Below, in pieces: positions 5,501 through 7,772 of a stretch of DNA of 7,772 nt. Made by a program: the position numbers and the translations under genes. Origin of the DNA: a bacterium (GTDB lineage Bacteria; Auribacterota; UBA6266). The notes under the pieces were generated by a model. The model was not told the origin of the DNA. It saw only the letters and a program-made list of their open reading frames with translations, and did no database searches. The stretch covers positions 1 to 7,772 of the forward strand of contig JALOBK010000011.1 of the NCBI GenBank assembly GCA_023228325.1. Reading direction: 5' to 3'. The stretch's first letter is position 1. Every line of letters begins with the position of its first letter.

Positions 5501-7772
5501 GACGAATCATATTCAGTAACAGAACAGTTAAGAAAATAAAAGAAGTTTGTACTTGTCCCGCCTGTATTTATTATCTCTTCTTCGGTTCCATCAATAACTT
5601 TAGTAACCCATCCATCCACAAATTCAGGGGGATAGGCAAAGGGCGGTGAATCCTCATACCATTTGATATTGAATGAATCATTATAATAATATCCCGTCCA
5701 GAAACCTTCTTCACGTTCATACCAATATCTTTTCGTGGGTATAGAATAATAAACTACTTTCGTGCCTGTAAAAGTTGTTTCTAGTCCGTCTTCAAAGTTA
5801 ACTGTACAACTCCAATTAAGTTCATTTCTCCCGTGTTCGAGCTCTATATCCGCCCCATTTTCTCCAACATCAACCCCACCTATTACCATAGAAGATATAT
5901 AACCGGTATCTGTCAAAATAGTTATATCATATGTGATATTAATCTCTTTCTCTCTTGATATTAAAGGTGTATTGATTACTAAATCTAGAGGGGGTATCTT
6001 TTCTGAAAAAACATTAACGGTTTTTGCCGCAAAGTTATCAGTGCGGTGTTTTTCAAATACTTTAATCTCTATCCTATTGCTGCCCGGATATAAAGGCAGA
6101 GCATTGATAGAAAATTCATCTCCGTTTATCGCGCAATATAAAACCCTGCTGGCCAAATCACCATTACTGTAGACACTTATTTCAGCTCTTTCAATATCAA
6201 CTGTTGCGATACCGGAAAGATCAACATTGTTTTCTGTGGTAACGGTATTGTCTGCGACATTAATACTTTTTATTGCTATATCAACATCATCGTTTATTCC
6301 GTCCCCGTCAGTGTCTTCATTATTCGGATCCGTCCCATATTGTATCTCCGTATAATCATCAAGCCCGTCACCGTCCGAATCAGGGTTTGTGGGATCCGTT
6401 ATATAACCGTAAGTGCCGTTTACTTCTTCCCCATTCGTCAAATTGTCATTATCCTCATCACCTTGAGGATCAAAATATATAATGCCGTCAAAAACAACTT
6501 CACTCTCATAAACCGCGTTTCTAAACTTTACATAAACGACTTTTTCGCTATAGCCGGCGCTCAGTGTCCACGCTTTTTCAGTTGAGTAATCCTCCCACCC
6601 CGCGCCGGCAAAATCAGGATCTTCGCTTATCATCATTTCCGCCGCATTTGAACAGGATAAATTCAAATTAATGTTGGGGCTGACAGTATAATCCCCCTCT
6701 GATATGGAAACCGAAGGGTTCGATATTTCAAAATATGATTTATAATCAGCCTCAATTTCTTCTTCGGTCAACGCCCTGTTGTAAAGTTTGACTTCGTCAA
6801 TTATGCCGTTGAATTTCTCTCCATAACTGCTATTCGCTCCAATTACAAGATTTTCATCAACAGTCTGTATTGAACCGGTAGCGCTGGTAGTATATTCAAC
6901 CGGTTCACCATTGAGATATATACACATCATTCCACCCTTGTAAGTACCTGCAAGGTGATACCATTGACCCACTTCAAGATCGGGTGTCGCAACCGATTTG
7001 ATTGTCCGGTCCGATTGGCAAACCTGAAAAAATATCTTGGGAACGTCCTTGCCAGTTACTATAATATACGCAGTTTGGCTATTATCGGCAGCCCATACTC
7101 CCTTTGATAAAAGCCGATTCCACCAGGCAGGAATTTCGCTAAATTTAAACCACATCTCTACCGTTAGCTGGTTTTCGGCATCCAAACTTGAATCATTTCC
7201 ACAATTGACATAATCATCTAATCCATCAAAATTCAGGCTATAATCTGATATTCCTTGAGTCCAGGAGGCCCCGTTAATTGTTCCATCATTCTCATATGTG
7301 CTTGAGTCACCGAGAGATGACCCTTCTCCTTCGTCCATTTTCCAATAACCTATCAAAGCGGGAGCGTTGGTATATATATCAAAAGCGCCCATATCAACCC
7401 TGGGAAAAGTCTCAATGCAGGGTTCATCGTTGGGGTCTCCTGCATCAATACAGGGCGAGCTCCCAGCATCTCCTTTATAGAAAGACATTAATTTTAAAAA
7501 GTCCTCATTCTGTTCATTTATGGATTTAAAAAATGGGTCATAAGATATATCACCCGTGCCGGCGGATGCCTGTCCGCCGTAATTATTCGTCCCGCCGGGC
7601 CCGTTATTCCAGACATCGTTGTAACTTATAGTCGCAGAGGAACCAGTCTGTATGTTTATCCCGTAATAACTTGCCGAACTTTCTCCGTTATCGGTGATTA
7701 TATTATTCTTTATTATATTCCCTGATGTAGATTCATTTAAAATTATTCCATCCCTGCCGTTGTTATAAACAG
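2542..7772 (-). CDS. Giant modular surface protein: beta-helix, LamG-like, TSP3-like calcium site, Ig-like segments and C-terminal alpha/beta hydrolase; 5' end beyond the window
   Basis: The frame is open from the right edge to TGA 2544-2542, with 1742 complete codons; numbering here starts at the first full codon (7770). Residues 1-135 are the last coils of a parallel beta-helix (NGRDGI, NIIKNN, DVWNNG) and its end piece (SPCIDAGDP, VDMGAFDIYT). Residues about 138-344 are a LamG/concanavalin-like domain (GYWKMDEG, NFDGLDDYV, IDEVKLYNRAL). Residues about 345-430 are an Ig-like chitobiase-C-type domain (MMISEDPDF, W-x-LS-x-GYSEKVVYVKFR). Residues about 432-497 are Asp-rich DxDxDG loops. Residues about 500-690 look like bacterial Ig-like domains (LYPGSNRIEIKVFE). 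Residues about 690-1450 are unrecognised, mostly beta-rich sequence. Residues about 1453-1742 are an alpha/beta hydrolase with His1460 (HGYN), nucleophile Ser1545 (AHSLGN), probable Asp1620 (YSSLDTVL) and probable His1709 (WRHSTM). The Met at 7488 is internal: it lacks a well-placed Shine-Dalgarno and cuts the conserved end piece. The protein should be exported, but its signal peptide lies outside the window and no C-terminal anchor is seen. Substrate is unknown. Confidence 0.92.
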   Translation of the reverse strand, partial: VYNNGRDGIILNESTSGNIIKNNIITDNGESSASYYGINIQTGSSATISYNDVWNNGPGGTNNYGGQASAGTGDISYDPFFKSINEQNEDFLKLMSFYKGDAGSSPCIDAGDPNDEPCIETFPRVDMGAFDIYTNAPALIGYWKMDEGEGSSLGDSSTYENDGTINGASWTQGISDYSLNFDGLDDYVNCGNDSSLDAENQLTVEMWFKFSEIPAWWNRLLSKGVWAADNSQTAYIIVTGKDVPKIFFQVCQSDRTIKSVATPDLEVGQWYHLAGTYKGGMMCIYLNGEPVEYTTSATGSIQTVDENLVIGANSSYGEKFNGIIDEVKLYNRALTEEEIEADYKSYFEISNPSVSISEGDYTVSPNINLNLSCSNAAEMMISEDPDFAGAGWEDYSTEKAWTLSAGYSEKVVYVKFRNAVYESEVVFDGIIYFDPQGDEDNDNLTNGEEVNGTYGYITDPTNPDSDGDGLDDYTEIQYGTDPNNEDTDGDGINDDVDIAIKSINVADNTVTTENNVDLSGIATVDIERAEISVYSNGDLASRVLYCAINGDEFSINALPLYPGSNRIEIKVFEKHRTDNFAAKTVNVFSEKIPPLDLVINTPLISREKEINITYDITILTDTGYISSMVIGGVDVGENGADIELEHGRNELNWSCTVNFEDGLETTFTGTKVVYYSIPTKRYWYEREEGFWTGYYYNDSFNIKWYEDSPPFAYPPEFVDGWVTKVIDGTEEEIINTGGTSTNFFYFLNCSVTEYDSSEVYFRTDPKLDNVDDYKTVITYDENQTNINLFGRGITDYSGAIVLTEAELPPEADMQISQHCVPVGSDECHVQLDIRPFYIRIKDFKCGDLFNKNTIVPGVQFEVNADLSNVVLDYVIEWAIEGLSENDYTLTSEGPVAWITVHNTVQTEGEITIKCKYKISELNEEVTDTLTADIIQPALSVLTAPQFVRDDNNLSVLVKVDKDELIGGKVKYKIIDKSTGGIIKEGDLESVDGLEYYGTFYHSELLPGDYTLKLIYEDNEVLETDFSVGTVMISGIPENLLSFPGVILRVNDDYNEYLGNEGSVMEEDKADNDLLRNDGSSSLESSYRADGKLVPSDQDIKGFNIESAVIENTQIILSREQSPSPSGKVRVFIANGEEIIELLGPDDEETDDLSQLYFAQADEWTCYIEGVEPGEVVLTLKYVKDNNIIDESKLFITSLGFDLSFDSNNDNVINRKDKLLNMKVEYWGDWNDVFIEKKDIFKFWLNNDLDTDKGENTATIENSSDDYINGLRDLEDFSFFRAFYSAPPAGHKYILDVAPFLNDSNYHEVGINVFFKANTDDPLAYLKTPEEALSQSCHLNIGRATWQGSVMSSVTEHVLLPDEDSAYCLFEGVKGDTLPFYVTLKLLDENDTEVFSKTRLIYLCDVEDLYTFVSARTENYETVEFISGPEDPVLPPEDWDDNKYYMKAMDDDSDKIFVMVHGYNVTQEEAVRSFSTMYKRMYWAGYRGVFVGLTWEGDEGWEVYGYNLWFNTNTLNALQTAEAFSDYVRELKNKNSNKIINVGAHSLGNMVVSMGLRYHDAGENVINNLIMMQAAVVGNAYDPDLEIVRKHDLEEDHWLSYFNWISQPVGSKILNTYSSLDTVLNGAWACNENRTKNTLLYLLLLPDIETRPNHEFEDDYFIELSFKHPGRTVAAGVTAFGENFTNSENICVEDKVIGKDENGELLRWRHSTMTDLPLPNIWRFYDYKGIGKYIGIPKLQGEN
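2545..3414 (-). other. Domain: C-terminal alpha/beta hydrolase (lipase/esterase-like)
   Basis: The domain starts with a hydrophobic strand into VHGYN, then an amphipathic helix, and the strand GVFVGLTWEGDEG. After NKIINVGAHSLGN comes the nucleophile Ser codon at 3138-3136. The strand LNTYSSLD ends in the probable acid at 2913-2911, and the probable base is His in WRHSTM at 2646-2644. The spacing and motifs resemble the DUF900/DUF726-type esterase group more than classical triacylglycerol lipases. Activity is an inference from an apparently complete triad. Confidence 0.8.
2549..2555 (-). promoter_or_regulatory. Shine-Dalgarno of the 313-residue gene, embedded in the end of the giant gene, with TGATG stop/start overlap
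   Basis: AAGGAGA lies six bases before ATG 2542 and within the last codons of the upstream frame. The upstream TGA (2544-2542) and this ATG (2542-2540) share an A, forming TGATG, the usual arrangement for termination-reinitiation coupling. Confidence 0.8.
6280..6477 (-). other. Domain: thrombospondin-type-3-like calcium-binding stretch
   Basis: Three acidic loops occur in a row: DEDNDNLTNGEE, DSDGDGLDDYTE and DTDGDGINDDVD. The second and third match DxDxDGxxD well; the first is degenerate. GYITDPTNPDSD and YGTDPNNEDTD give the usual 'TDPxNxDTDGDG' spacing. Such stretches bind calcium and often act as stiff linkers in secreted proteins, here between the LamG/Ig region and the Ig-like run. Confidence 0.85.
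6739..7359 (-). other. Domain: LamG/concanavalin A-like jelly-roll
   Basis: The hallmark order is present: a WKMDEG start, DSS...NDG, LNFDGLDDYV, the EMWFKF strand, W-x-HLAGTY, IYLNG and a final IDEVKLYNRALTEEEI. The family generally binds glycans or proteins, so a targeting or adhesion role is likely. Confidence 0.88.
7373..7654 (-). repeat. Beta-helix end piece of the giant gene, paralogous to 275-560
   Basis: This segment encodes NDVWNNG, NYGG, DPFFKS, EDFLKL, SPCIDAGDP and VDMGAFDIYT. The left gene has the same order at 275-560 (NNVWNNG, NYGG, NPLFKS, DDYLKL, SPCIDAGDP, IDMGAYDLYT). A 17-bp stretch (cccgttattccagacat on the plus strand) is identical at 7600-7616 and 509-525. This dates the two genes as recent relatives. 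Confidence 0.85.

Noticed and set aside
5933..6585. Plus-strand ORFs of 69-81 codons opposite the calcium-binding and Ig-like region
   Set aside because: The minus-strand frame is continuous and carries domain motifs here; the plus-strand frames carry none.
7278..7529. Plus-strand ORF of 83 codons
   Set aside because: It is antisense to the conserved end piece and LamG start, with no ribosome site or motif.
509..7616. Long direct repeats as evidence of an insertion sequence or integron
   Set aside because: The similarity lies wholly in frame within coding modules, with no transposase, terminal inverted repeats or target-site duplication.

Overview
The window is 7.8 kb from a bacterial genome in which everything recognisable lies on the minus strand and is transcribed leftward. 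It holds three genes for secreted or surface proteins: two large ones cut off by the window edges and one intact small one. There is no RNA gene, mobile element, CRISPR array or plus-strand gene that I can support. The proteins are built from modules typical of extracellular proteins of uncultured Gram-negative bacteria such as the PVC group and Omnitrophota. The Sec signal peptides, Shine-Dalgarno sites, moderate-to-low GC and frequent ATA codons fit this, but the phylum is a guess from style, not a demonstration.

Right and centre (2542-7772): one very long reading frame that is open at the right edge, with 1742 visible codons. It starts inside a right-handed parallel beta-helix and its conserved 'SPCIDAGDP...DMGAFD' end piece. 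A LamG/concanavalin-like domain, a chitobiase-like Ig-type domain, a thrombospondin-type-3-like calcium-binding stretch and a long run of beta-rich Ig-like segments follow. The C-terminal part is an alpha/beta-hydrolase domain with a recognisable nucleophile elbow (AHSLGN), oxyanion-side HGYN motif, and plausible catalytic Asp and His. The ATG at 7488 that a gene caller would pick is not the true start, because conserved beta-helix sequence continues in frame upstream of it.

Middle (1601-2542): a 313-residue exported protein with a carboxypeptidase-regulatory-like (prealbumin-like) beta domain. Its start codon overlaps the stop codon of the giant gene (TGATG), with a good Shine-Dalgarno inside the giant gene's end, so the two are almost certainly co-translated.

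Left (1-1501): after a 99-nt gap containing an imperfect hairpin, a second beta-helix protein starts with its own signal peptide and Shine-Dalgarno and runs off the left edge (500 visible codons). It is made of tandem modules with a 385-residue period. Module 1 is complete and the beginning of module 2 is visible. The end piece of its module 1 is clearly paralogous to the beta-helix end of the giant gene, including identical 17-bp DNA.

Together the locus looks like an expanding family of modular beta-helix surface proteins. One member has been fused to adhesive domains and a lipase/esterase-like hydrolase and is coupled to a small secreted companion. The substrate and role cannot be read from the sequence.
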